Of a stretch of DNA of 64,000 nucleotides, positions 16,065-24,807 are shown piece after piece. Origin of the DNA: Gemmatimonadota bacterium (lineage in GTDB: Bacteria > Gemmatimonadota > Gemmatimonadetes > Gemmatimonadales > GWC2-71-9). Location: assembly GCA_029863245.1 (NCBI GenBank), contig JAOTVV010000004.1:1-64000 (forward strand). Direction: 5' to 3'. Numbering within the stretch: the stretch's first letter is position 1; each line of letters begins with the position of its first letter. Under the pieces are notes generated by a model. It saw only the letters and a list, made by a program, of their open reading frames with translations, was not told the origin of the DNA and did no database searches. The translations under genes were made by a program, and so were the position numbers.

Positions 16065-17534
16065 ATGAAACGCATCCAGATTGGCATACGACCGCTCGAC
16101 GAGCGCACCGGCGGCTTCACGGCGGGCGGGGTGTACGTGCTCGCCGGCGCGCCCGGAAGCGGCAAGCTCGGCGCCTTGCTCCAGTTCCTGCACACCGGTC
16201 TCGACACGGGAGATCGGGTGGCGCTGCTCACGGCCATGGCGCCGGAACAGGTGATCGAACAAGCGCAGCACTTCGGCTTCGACCTCCAAACCCCCTGGGA
16301 GGACGGGCGCCTGCGGCTCCTCGGGTTCGCCGACGATTTCGATCGACGGCTGCTGAGCGCCGCCGAACCTGCGCAGGCCTTCGACGAGCTTTCGGACCTC
16401 GTCGGTCGGGATGTGGCGCGCGTCGGGGTGGATCCCGGAAAGCCTCTCTGGGAGACCCGCGCCGGGACCTCACTGGCCAGCCGGTTCGTCGCCTGGGCCG
16501 AGTCGACCAAGGCCACGCTGCTGGTCACGATCGCCAGTGACCTCTCGGACACGCTGTCCCCCTCCACGGAGTGGGTACTGCAAAGCGCAACGGGTGTGCT
16601 GAAAATCGAGAGGCTCCCCAGTGGGCTCAGGCAGCTCTGGGTGCGTCGTCTCAGCCCTCCGATCGATCACCAGGGAGCCATTTCGTTGGAGGTCGTCCCC
16701 GGTAAGGGGCTCTGTGAGCCGACGGGGCGATTCGACCGACGACGAACGGACACACCCATCGGGAGCGAGCGGCGTCTCCTCCTGCTCACGTTGACCACCG
16801 CTCCGGAGGAGTTGCTCGCCTGGGCCCGCACCCGGTACGACACCGTCGAGCTGGCCGAGCCACTCCAACTCGTGTCGCAACTCCAAGAAGGCGAGGAGTA
16901 CGGGGTCGTGTTGGTCTATCTCGATCGGGACGGCTGCCGCGAGGCGGCGGAGACCTGTCGGGCCATTCGACCACTCACCGGTGCACCGATTGTCTTGGCG
17001 ACCGACGATCGCCTGCGGGCTACCGATCGCACGCAGGCCCTCGACGCGGGCGCAAACGACTTCCTCAGCGACAACTTCAGCTTCGTCGAGCTGGCCTCAC
17101 GCATCGATCGCGCCATGCAGGCCGCGAGTGGCTTGCCACAGGCGCGCCGACGAGAGAAGGAGGCTGTCACGGTTCCGGAAGGGGTGTTGGACGCCGACGA
17201 ATTCGACCGGCGGATCGGCGACCGACTTCGGGAGTCGCAGGCACTTCCGTTCGCCATGATCCAGATCCGCTGTGGCGCTGCCGTGGGTCGCATATTGGGC
17301 GAGGTGCTGGTCAAGCAGGTTCGCGACGCCGGCGACTGCGTCGGAAAGACGCCGGACGGCTTCGGCGTCGTGTTGCACGGCGCGCGACCCAAGCAGGCCG
17401 AGGCCTACCTGAGCCGCGTGCGACAGGCGCTCGCACAACTCGTGGATCAGCCATCCGCCTTCGACGTCACCGTGATGTCGAGTGCCACGGATGGCAATGC
17501 CATCGTCAAGGCCCTCAGCGCTGCAGCGGCGTAG
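16065..17534 (+). CDS. BcsE-like regulator: degenerate RecA/KaiC, receiver and GGDEF folds
   Basis: The 489-residue cytosolic protein has three parts. Residues 1-215 look like a RecA/KaiC ATPase; the P-loop GAPGSGKLG (28-36) lacks the usual Thr/Ser after Lys. Residues 235-355 follow a response-regulator receiver, but the phosphate-site Asp region reads VLVYLDRDG and the late Lys is replaced (AGANDFLSDNFSF). Residues 373-489 align with a GGDEF domain in which GGDEF is TPDGF (429-433), so it should not make c-di-GMP; an Arg at 420 with DAGD keeps the inhibitory-site Arg position. This order is that of BcsE, a c-di-GMP-binding regulator of cellulose secretion. As first gene of the operon it probably controls the synthase. 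c-di-GMP binding is inferred only. Confidence 0.65.
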   Translation: MKRIQIGIRPLDERTGGFTAGGVYVLAGAPGSGKLGALLQFLHTGLDTGDRVALLTAMAPEQVIEQAQHFGFDLQTPWEDGRLRLLGFADDFDRRLLSAAEPAQAFDELSDLVGRDVARVGVDPGKPLWETRAGTSLASRFVAWAESTKATLLVTIASDLSDTLSPSTEWVLQSATGVLKIERLPSGLRQLWVRRLSPPIDHQGAISLEVVPGKGLCEPTGRFDRRRTDTPIGSERRLLLLTLTTAPEELLAWARTRYDTVELAEPLQLVSQLQEGEEYGVVLVYLDRDGCREAAETCRAIRPLTGAPIVLATDDRLRATDRTQALDAGANDFLSDNFSFVELASRIDRAMQAASGLPQARRREKEAVTVPEGVLDADEFDRRIGDRLRESQALPFAMIQIRCGAAVGRILGEVLVKQVRDAGDCVGKTPDGFGVVLHGARPKQAEAYLSRVRQALAQLVDQPSAFDVTVMSSATDGNAIVKALSAAAA

Positions 17535-17576
17535 CCGGCTCGGAGCAGCGCCGGCTCACCGACGAGGCGTCTGACC

Positions 17577-19790
17577 ATGCCCTCCGTCCCGAGGCGCTCG
17601 CGATCCCGGGTCCCCTACTGGGTCCGGTTTTCGATCACGGTCTTCGGGCTCACCGCCGTTACGTCGGCGTTCGTGCTCGTCGTCCTGCCGCAGCGCTTCG
17701 TGCTTCAGGCCGGGCTCATCGAGTCGGGCATCACGTTTCCGGCAACGACCCCGCCGTTCGTTCCGGGGTCACCTCCGCAGGTCCGTCGACCGCCGCCCGA
17801 CGTGGCTCGTACCGCTCCTCCTCCTCCTCCTATTCGCGCTGGGCCGGCGGAACAGTTCTGGGCCTCGGTGCTGCCCATACTTCGGGCGGGCGAGTTGGAC
17901 CGGGCACTGCCACAGTTTCGTGCCTATCTCGCGGCGCATCCCGACGACCGTGACGTGTGGCGAGAGTTGGCTGTGGTGCTCGCACGGCTCGGGCGGTATG
18001 ACGAAGCGGAGACTATCTACGTGCGCCTCCGCCGAACCTCAGACGATGCGGTGCTCACGCTTCAGCTTGCGCGGCTCCTTCGCGACCGCGGTGACCCGGA
18101 GAGGTCCCTCGCGCTTTACGACACGCTACTCGTGGCAAGCCCTGGGGACGTTACGCTCCTCGTTGAGCACGCACAGACACTGACGTGGGCCGAACGGTAT
18201 GCGCGTGCCGCAGCCGTCTACCGGCACCTCCTGGAGCGCGATTCCACCAACCATGCCGCGCGCCTCGAGTTGGCGCACGTGCTCTACTGGGATGGTCGGC
18301 GCACTGAGGCTCTGGAGGTGCTGGCCGCGATGCCCAGCGATGCGTCGCAGGGTGTCGAAGCACTTCAGCTCAAGACCGTCATTGCGCGAGAGCTCGCCTC
18401 CGTCGGATCTCCGGCAGACACGCTCCTCGACGGGGCTCGACGTGCGGTGATCGCAGGGGATTTCGACGACGCCGTCCGGCGCTATGAGCGGTTGCTGGCA
18501 CGCAATCCGAACGATGCGGCCCTGTGGCTCGAGTGGGCGGATGTGCTTCAGTACCAGATGCAGGATTTGGCGGCCGCTCGCGACGCGCTGAGGCACCTGG
18601 CCACGCTGCGTGACCTCAGCGTGGACGAGCGCTTTCGTCTCGTCCAACTCCACGCCTGGACCGGGGAAGAGACACGTGCCAAGGCCATGCTGGTGACGCT
18701 GCTCGAGGAAGACTCCACTCGCGTTGAAGGTTGGGCGTTGCTCGGTGACCTCTACCGCTTCCGCGATGCCCGGATTGAAGCCCGGAATGCCTATCGCACC
18801 GCGCTGACGCTCGATCCCGGGAGCGTCCCTGCCCGGGAAGGACAAACCGCGCTCGAGCGACAGGCGGCTCGAGTCCTCGAGAACAGAGAACGGCCGAGCG
18901 CCGGACCGGAAATCCTGTACTTCCGAGACTCGGACGAGTTCGAGCGCATGGATCTCGGGGCACATGCGAGCTACCAATGGGGAAGCACGGTGCTGTTGGC
19001 GCGGGCCGGGTACCGCAGGCTCGAGGGAATCGCACTCGGCGGAGCATCCGGCCAAGAGAGGGGACCGTATTTCCAGTTGGAATTCGCCCGCTGGTGGCGA
19101 CTCGGGTCGCTGCGGACGTCGGTGTCAGTCGGTGTCGAGCATCTCGCCGCCACCGGGACCGAGCCGACCTTCGCCGTTGCGGTCGCGCTTCCGGAGGCGA
19201 ACGGAACCGCGATCGAAGTGTCCTACGACCACGGCCCGGCCTTCCACCGAACCGTCACGCTCGAGAGCGTGCTGGGCGCCATTCAGGCCGACCACGTGCA
19301 GGCATCCGTGTTTCGGTCCCTCGGTCCCCGCTGGGATCTCTCGGGACTTGGCGCCGTAACCTCGCTCCGCGGCAGCGCTGGCGACAATTGGCGCTTCAAC
19401 AGCTTCGTGACCCTGCGGCGCGAGCTGGCAGGGCCGTTCACCATCGCGCTCACATCGCAGGCCCTCGCGTTCACCACGGCTGCGCCCACTCTGGGAAGCC
19501 GGCGGCTCTACTGGGATCCGCAAGCGTTCGTGGCGGGCGGTCTGCAGTTCGAGGCACGCTCTCCGACCGCGGGCGTGTGGAACGTGTACGGCCGCGTGAC
19601 ACCGGGGGTCGGCCTGGTGAAGGAGCGGACGGCTGCCGGGCTCGATCTCGTTCCCCAGCTCGCGACCGAGGCCGGCGTCGGATACGATACGCCGCGCATC
19701 GCGTTCATGGCCGGCCTCGCTTACCTGCGGGGGCGGGAAGGCGAATACAACTCACTAGGCGCGAACGTGAGCCTGGGGATCCGGTACTAG
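17577..19790 (+). CDS. TPR and outer-membrane beta-barrel exopolysaccharide export protein (PgaA/BcsC-like)
   Basis: This 737-residue protein has an N-terminal membrane span (residues 17-42), a Pro-rich linker (55-90), about nine TPR-like helical pairs (95-440) and a beta-rich C-terminal half (450-737) that ends in an aromatic residue (GIRY), as for outer-membrane barrels. PgaA and BcsC have this order: periplasmic TPRs guide the polymer into the barrel pore. The N-terminus looks like a long signal or anchor rather than a short cleavable peptide. It lies between the BcsE-like regulator and the synthase, two bases upstream of the synthase ATG. Confidence 0.75.
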   Translation: MPSVPRRSRSRVPYWVRFSITVFGLTAVTSAFVLVVLPQRFVLQAGLIESGITFPATTPPFVPGSPPQVRRPPPDVARTAPPPPPIRAGPAEQFWASVLPILRAGELDRALPQFRAYLAAHPDDRDVWRELAVVLARLGRYDEAETIYVRLRRTSDDAVLTLQLARLLRDRGDPERSLALYDTLLVASPGDVTLLVEHAQTLTWAERYARAAAVYRHLLERDSTNHAARLELAHVLYWDGRRTEALEVLAAMPSDASQGVEALQLKTVIARELASVGSPADTLLDGARRAVIAGDFDDAVRRYERLLARNPNDAALWLEWADVLQYQMQDLAAARDALRHLATLRDLSVDERFRLVQLHAWTGEETRAKAMLVTLLEEDSTRVEGWALLGDLYRFRDARIEARNAYRTALTLDPGSVPAREGQTALERQAARVLENRERPSAGPEILYFRDSDEFERMDLGAHASYQWGSTVLLARAGYRRLEGIALGGASGQERGPYFQLEFARWWRLGSLRTSVSVGVEHLAATGTEPTFAVAVALPEANGTAIEVSYDHGPAFHRTVTLESVLGAIQADHVQASVFRSLGPRWDLSGLGAVTSLRGSAGDNWRFNSFVTLRRELAGPFTIALTSQALAFTTAAPTLGSRRLYWDPQAFVAGGLQFEARSPTAGVWNVYGRVTPGVGLVKERTAAGLDLVPQLATEAGVGYDTPRIAFMAGLAYLRGREGEYNSLGANVSLGIRY

Positions 19791-19791
19791 C

Positions 19792-21132
19792 ATGGCTTCC
19801 CGACGGCGGACGTTCATCTCGCTCTTGCTGACGGTCGGCGTCGTCGGTGGGTCGGTGTGGCTCACGCTCTGGGCGCTCCAGTCACCCCTCGCCGTGCAGC
19901 GATTCCTGGTACGGCTGGTCGTGATCAGTCTGATCATCTTCCTCGCCATCTTGTTCGTGCGGTATTTCTCCCTGCTGTGGTTCGCGTTTCTCCAGCTGCT
20001 GGAGAAAACCATGCAACCGCAACGCAAAGAGGTATCGCTCCCACCCGTGTCGGTGATCGTGCCTGCCTACAACGAGGGTGCGGTGTTAGAGTCTGCCATC
20101 GATGCGCTGCTGCGAATCGACTATCCGACCTTCGAGATCATCGTCGTGGACGACGGCTCGAGCGACGACACCCTCGCCGTCGCCCAACGGTGGGAAGGTC
20201 AGCACGGTGGCGTCGAGGTGCGGGCGTTCACAAAGGCCAACGGGGGCAAGGCGACGGCACTCAACACCGGCATCGCTCAGGCACGCTACGCGTTCGTGCT
20301 CTGCATGGACGCTGACTCCGCGATCGCCCCGGACACGCTCCGCGAAGCGATGCCTCATTTCGGAGACCCGTCCGTCGGGGCCGTCGCGGGGAACGTGAAG
20401 GTGGTCAACCGCGTGAACTTGCTCACACGCCTCCAGGCACTCGAGTACATCGAAGGGCTGAACATGCCCCGCCGGGCCCAGGGGTTCATCGCGGCCGTCA
20501 ACATCGTGCCCGGCCCCGTCGGACTGTTCCGGATCGAGGCACTCCAGGAGGTCGGTGGATACGACAACGATACCTTTGCCGAAGACGCCGATCTCACCCT
20601 GAAGCTGATCACCGCGGGGTGGAAGATCGTCTACGAAGAGAACGCCATTGCGTGGACGCAGGCACCCACACGGGTGCTCGATCTCGTCCAGCAGCGATAC
20701 CGCTGGACACGCGGCATTCTCCAGGCCATCCGCAAGCGCAAGCGGATCCTCGTGCAGCCGTTCCCGGATTTCCCGCTCTGGATGTCCGGCATGGAGATGG
20801 CCTTCGAGGGCGTTCTCTGGCCAGTGCTGAACGTCTATGGCCATCTCTTCTTTGCCCTCGTGGCGCTGCTGTACGGCATGGGCGAGCTGTTGCTGTACTG
20901 GTGGATTCTGCTCACGTTACTCGATCTCGTGGCAGCGTTGATCACGGTGGCCATGGAGGAGGAATCCCTGTCACTGGTTCCGCTGGCCGTCATCTATCGC
21001 TTCTTCTTCATCTTGTTTCTCGACGTCACCAAGACCTTCGCGGCGGTCGAGGAGGCGTTCAGGCTGGGCATGGAGTGGGGCAAGCTTCGCCGCATCACCT
21101 ATCGCGAACAGGCCGGGATCGGTGGACCGTAA
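19792..21132 (+). CDS. GT2 polysaccharide synthase, PgaC/IcaA-like
   Basis: The 446-residue processive glycosyltransferase sits in the inner membrane. Two spans (10-30, 42-68) are followed by the GT2 domain: DDGSSDD (120-126), DAD (173-175), acceptor-side EDAD (264-267) and QQRYRW (300-305), the full D,D,D,QxxRW set of processive synthases. Two or three spans follow (345-420). Overall order and length match PgaC/IcaA, which polymerises N-acetylglucosamine from UDP-GlcNAc; the downstream deacetylase gene supports that polymer. Cellulose or another beta-glycan cannot be excluded. It starts two bases after the exporter stop. Confidence 0.85.
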   Translation: MASRRRTFISLLLTVGVVGGSVWLTLWALQSPLAVQRFLVRLVVISLIIFLAILFVRYFSLLWFAFLQLLEKTMQPQRKEVSLPPVSVIVPAYNEGAVLESAIDALLRIDYPTFEIIVVDDGSSDDTLAVAQRWEGQHGGVEVRAFTKANGGKATALNTGIAQARYAFVLCMDADSAIAPDTLREAMPHFGDPSVGAVAGNVKVVNRVNLLTRLQALEYIEGLNMPRRAQGFIAAVNIVPGPVGLFRIEALQEVGGYDNDTFAEDADLTLKLITAGWKIVYEENAIAWTQAPTRVLDLVQQRYRWTRGILQAIRKRKRILVQPFPDFPLWMSGMEMAFEGVLWPVLNVYGHLFFALVALLYGMGELLLYWWILLTLLDLVAALITVAMEEESLSLVPLAVIYRFFFILFLDVTKTFAAVEEAFRLGMEWGKLRRITYREQAGIGGP

Positions 21133-21159
21133 TTCCGTGCCGTTGAGAGAGGTGTCATC

Positions 21160-21372
21160 ATGGGTGTGATCGACCTACTCGTCACCATCATCGTGGTCAC
21201 GATCCTCGTGACGATCGCGCTCGGCGTCATGACATACATTGCGTACAAGTTGCGCTTGTCACGGCGACCGGCGTCGGTCGATGACGAGGTGACGGGACCG
21301 CGGTTTTTCGTCTTGCGCCAGCCGCCTGCGGCGGGTGCTCGCTCGAGCGAGGGGCATGTCACCGAAGCGTGA
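21160..21372 (+). CDS. Small single-span membrane protein of exopolysaccharide operon
   Basis: The 70-residue protein has one membrane helix (residues 4-28) and a basic, then acidic, cytosolic tail. AGAGAGGTG precedes its ATG. In the cellulose operon a similar-sized single-span protein, BcsF, tethers BcsE to the membrane; in poly-GlcNAc operons PgaD is a small membrane partner of PgaC, though with two spans. Given a BcsE-like first gene, a BcsF-like tether is an attractive reading, but sequence similarity is not evident. Its end overlaps the next gene's start. Confidence 0.65.
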   Translation: MGVIDLLVTIIVVTILVTIALGVMTYIAYKLRLSRRPASVDDEVTGPRFFVLRQPPAAGARSSEGHVTEA

Positions 21373-23245
21373 TCCGGTTCCGCGGGCCCGCACTCCCTGG
21401 CAGTGGTTGCGGGGACTGCTCCTGCTCGGCGTGCTCGCGGCGGGTGTCGTCGCCGCCGGCATGAAGCTCTGGCAGGACATCGACATTCAGCGCCTGACCC
21501 GGAGTGTGATCCTGGCCGACCCGCTCACGGTGCCTCCAGCGCTCGCACCGGCCCCGGCTGCATCGTCACCGCGACCGTACCATGCCGTGCTGTACTACTC
21601 TCACGCCAGCGCGCGGCATTTCCCAGACTCGACGTACTACCCCACGCTGCTGGACCGCTGGGAGGGCCTCATCGCCGCTACCGGAGCCCGGGTTTCGCGC
21701 GTCTCCAGTGCCGCACAGGTGGACGCACTCGACACAGAGGACGTGGTGGTCGTTCCGTCGGCGGTCTGCCTAGGAACCAGCGAGATCGACGCGCTGCGTG
21801 ACCACGCGGATCGCGGGGGTGGTCTCCTCCTCACATGGGCCGCCGGCGCGCGGGACTCCGTCTGCAACTGGCGTGGGTGGGCTGCGGTGACCGCACTCAC
21901 GGGAAGCCGAGACATTCGCGAGATAGAGCCCCGGAGTGGGCTCTATCTCACCATCCCGAGCGACGTCGCCCTCTCGCCGGGATTCGACCCGGGCACACGG
22001 GTGGAGTTGCGCTACGAGTCCCAACTTGCGGCCCAAGCCCAAGGGGCACGCATCTACTGGTCGGACTGGGCGCTCAACGTGGCTCCCGTAGCCGGCGCGA
22101 ACCCGTTCAATGCCGCCGTCCTCGCCGAAGTGACGGATGCCGGCGGCCGCATTGTCTGGTTCGGCTTTCGCTTGGCCCAGGGAGCGCGTCCCGAAGACGA
22201 GCAGCGCCTCGAAGCACTCGCGGCCAACGGCGTGCGATGGGCCGCCGGCGTGCCGACAGCCGAGATTCTCCCGTGGCCCAATGGTGCGCGGGCCGGTCTC
22301 CTCATTGCCCAAGACGTGGAGTCGGGATTCCCGAATGCCGCGGCGCTCGCGGCGCTCGTGAGGCGGAAGGCTGTCCCCGTCACGTACTTCGTGGTCTCGC
22401 GCCTCGCGCTCGATTACCCGGAGCTCGCCGAGTCACTCAGCACCGTGGGCGAAGTTGGGAGTCAGACGTCCGACCACACGGTCTTGTCCGGTCTCTCGTT
22501 GGGGGATCAGCGTGCCCGCCTGAGCCGTACCTGGGCGGAGGTACGCGGCTGGACAGGTGACTCGGCTTTCGGCCTGCATCCTCCGGAAGAACGGTTCGAC
22601 GCCAACACACTGCGTGCGTGGCGGGACGTCGGTGGATCCTACATGGTGGCCGTGAACGAGTCGCGAACCGGGAGTCCCGAGGTCTTCGAGACTCGGAGCG
22701 GAGAGATCGTACTCCTGCCCAGAATCATCAAGGACGACTACAACGTCTTCATCCAGGACGGTGCGCTGCGCTCCCGCCGCTTGTTGGAGGCTTATCTCGA
22801 GGGACTGACCAAGGTGCGATCGCTCGGCGGACTGGCCGTCGTCTCACTGCGGAGCCAGGTCGGTGGCGATCCCGGACGGGTCAAGGTGATCGGTGAGGTG
22901 ATCGACAGCGCTCGAGCGGCTGGGGACTGGTGGATCGCCTCCGGTCGTGACATCGCCTCGTGGTGGTCCGCCCGGCGATCATCGTCACTGCGGTTTCTCG
23001 AGACCGTTGGCGATGACATCGCGGTGGAAGTCACCGCGCCCGCCAACGCACCCTTGTCCGACGCCTGGATCCATGTGCTCCTTCCCAGGAATTCCGCTGC
23101 ACTCGTTCCCTACGTGGAGCGCCGGGCGGTAGCCTACGCCGAAACGCCGTTGGGATTGCGCGTGGCCCTTCCCGACGTCGCACCCGGCGAGCGGGTCGTC
23201 GTCATGCTCGTCGAGAGACCCGGAACCACCGCAACGGGCACCTGA
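21356..23245 (+). CDS. Exported polysaccharide deacetylase-like protein (PgaB-like role)
   Basis: The 629-residue protein has an N-terminal span (residues 18-38), a 250-residue region resembling a glutamine-amidotransferase-like/ThuA fold (VVVVPSAVCLGTSEIDALRDHADRGGGLLLTW), and then a NodB/CE4-like part: LLIAQDVESGFPNAAALAAL, SQTSDHTVLSG and FGLHPPEERFDANTLRAWRDVGGSYMV. The usual first motif FDDG is replaced by QDVE, so the catalytic base is altered. CE4 enzymes remove acetyl groups from GlcNAc polymers, as PgaB does for export. It overlaps the previous gene by 17 bases. Activity is uncertain because of the changed motif. Confidence 0.7.
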   Translation: MSPKRDPVPRARTPWQWLRGLLLLGVLAAGVVAAGMKLWQDIDIQRLTRSVILADPLTVPPALAPAPAASSPRPYHAVLYYSHASARHFPDSTYYPTLLDRWEGLIAATGARVSRVSSAAQVDALDTEDVVVVPSAVCLGTSEIDALRDHADRGGGLLLTWAAGARDSVCNWRGWAAVTALTGSRDIREIEPRSGLYLTIPSDVALSPGFDPGTRVELRYESQLAAQAQGARIYWSDWALNVAPVAGANPFNAAVLAEVTDAGGRIVWFGFRLAQGARPEDEQRLEALAANGVRWAAGVPTAEILPWPNGARAGLLIAQDVESGFPNAAALAALVRRKAVPVTYFVVSRLALDYPELAESLSTVGEVGSQTSDHTVLSGLSLGDQRARLSRTWAEVRGWTGDSAFGLHPPEERFDANTLRAWRDVGGSYMVAVNESRTGSPEVFETRSGEIVLLPRIIKDDYNVFIQDGALRSRRLLEAYLEGLTKVRSLGGLAVVSLRSQVGGDPGRVKVIGEVIDSARAAGDWWIASGRDIASWWSARRSSSLRFLETVGDDIAVEVTAPANAPLSDAWIHVLLPRNSAALVPYVERRAVAYAETPLGLRVALPDVAPGERVVVMLVERPGTTATGT

Positions 23246-23327
23246 CCGCGAGTCCCACCTGCGGCCGGATTGGGCTCACGACCCATCTGCGCCCAGCCGT
23301 CCAATCGCTAGCTGACGGCTACGATCC

Positions 23328-23359
23328 CTCTCCCGGTATATTTCCACTCATCGGGAGAG
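23328..23359 (+). promoter_or_regulatory. Inverted repeat overlapping rtcB ribosome binding site and a -10-like element
   Basis: Arms CTCTCCCG (23328-23335) and CGGGAGAG (23352-23359) are perfectly complementary and separated by 16 bases. The right arm contains the likely ribosome binding site of rtcB (eight bases before its ATG). TATATT (23337-23342) in the spacer could be a -10 element. The repeat may be a DNA operator, or if transcription starts upstream, a hairpin that hides the ribosome binding site. Confidence 0.45.
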
Positions 23360-23367
23360 AGCGTCCC

Positions 23368-24807
23368 ATGCCTCCAATCGAAGTCCACCGTGTCGACGCC
23401 TACCGCTGGCAGGTGAAGCGAGCGGGCGGCATGCGCACAGACGGGCTCATCTTCGCCGACGACCAACTGATGCATGATCTCGAAGGGGACCAGTGCATAC
23501 AGCAGGTCGTGAACGTTGCGCATCTCCCCGGCATCGTTGGCCCATCGATTGCCATGCCCGACATTCACTGGGGCTACGGATTCCCAATTGGTGGCGTCGC
23601 GGCGTTCGACGAGCACGAGGGCGTCATTTCACCCGGAGGCGTCGGCTACGACATCAACTGTGGTGTGCGTCTGCTCCGGAGCCCGCTCCCACTCGCCGAG
23701 ATCCGGCCCAAGCTCGCTCGACTCATGGACACGCTCTATCAGGGGATCCCTTCGGGCGTGGGATCGGCACGGTCCGATATCAAGCTCTCACCCAAGGAGC
23801 TCGACCGCGTGTTGGAGCAGGGCGCCAAGTGGACGGTGGACCAGGGCTACGGTACACCGGGCGATCTCGACGCCATCGAGGCCAACGGGACCCTCCCCGG
23901 CGAGCCCGACCGCGTGAGCCCACGCGCCAAGGAACGTGGCCGCTCTCAGCTCGGCACCGTCGGCAGCGGCAACCATTTCGTGGAAGTGGGCTACGTGGCT
24001 GAGGTGTTCGACGAAAGCATCGCCGCCCGACTCGGCCTCGGCCCTGAGACCGTCACGTTCTTCATCCATTCGGGCTCGCGTGGCCTGGGCTACCAGGTGT
24101 GCGACGACCATCTCGACGTCATGGTCCGTGCCGCCGCGCGATACGGCATCGACCTGCCCGACAAGCAGCTCTGCTGCGCCCCGTTGCCAAGCCCAGAGGC
24201 CAAAGCCTATTTTGGCGCGATGAACGCCGCTGCCAACTATGCGTTCGCCAACCGCCAGTTGATGGCCCATTACGTCCGGAAGGCGATCAGCACCGTGTTC
24301 GCGCGGGACATCGCCGACCGCACCACGTTGGTGTACGACGTGGCTCATAACATCGCCAAGTTCGAGACCCACGAGGTCGCCGGCCGCACGCGGCGGGTCT
24401 GTGTCCACCGCAAAGGCGCGACCCGTGCGTTCCCGCCGGGCCACCCGGAGCTTGGCGATCGATATCGCGATATCGGCCAGCCCGTGCTCATCCCGGGCGA
24501 CATGGGTCGCTACTCGTTCGTGCTCGTCGGGACCGAGGGCGCGTTTGCCGAGACGTTCGGCTCCACGTGTCACGGCGCCGGCCGGCGCATGAGCCGGCAT
24601 CAGGCCAAGAAGCTGGCACGGTCGCGCAACGTGCCCAAGGAACTGGAGGAACGCGGTATTCTCATTCGCGCTGCGAGCCGCCGGACCGTGGATGAAGAGA
24701 TCCCGGAGGCGTACAAGGACGTATGCCAAGTGGTGGACGTGGTGCATGGCGCGGGTATCGGGAAGAAGGTGGTGAAGCTCGTGCCGATCGGGGTGTTGAA
24801 GGGGTGA
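23368..24807 (+). CDS. rtcB: RNA-splicing ligase RtcB
   Basis: RtcB joins RNA 2',3'-cyclic phosphate (or 3'-phosphate) ends to 5'-OH ends using GTP and Mn2+. The metal residues appear in GGVGYDINCGVR (Asp95, Cys98), the guanylylated His in STCHGAGRRMSR, and other metal His in SGSRGLGYQV-adjacent segments (FFIHSGSRG, DVAHNIAKFE). At 479 residues it has the usual length. No archease gene is next to it. Its stop overlaps the GTG of the NagB-PIG-L gene (GTGA), so the two are coupled, which is odd functionally. The inverted repeat upstream may regulate it. Confidence 0.95.
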   Translation: MPPIEVHRVDAYRWQVKRAGGMRTDGLIFADDQLMHDLEGDQCIQQVVNVAHLPGIVGPSIAMPDIHWGYGFPIGGVAAFDEHEGVISPGGVGYDINCGVRLLRSPLPLAEIRPKLARLMDTLYQGIPSGVGSARSDIKLSPKELDRVLEQGAKWTVDQGYGTPGDLDAIEANGTLPGEPDRVSPRAKERGRSQLGTVGSGNHFVEVGYVAEVFDESIAARLGLGPETVTFFIHSGSRGLGYQVCDDHLDVMVRAAARYGIDLPDKQLCCAPLPSPEAKAYFGAMNAAANYAFANRQLMAHYVRKAISTVFARDIADRTTLVYDVAHNIAKFETHEVAGRTRRVCVHRKGATRAFPPGHPELGDRYRDIGQPVLIPGDMGRYSFVLVGTEGAFAETFGSTCHGAGRRMSRHQAKKLARSRNVPKELEERGILIRAASRRTVDEEIPEAYKDVCQVVDVVHGAGIGKKVVKLVPIGVLKG

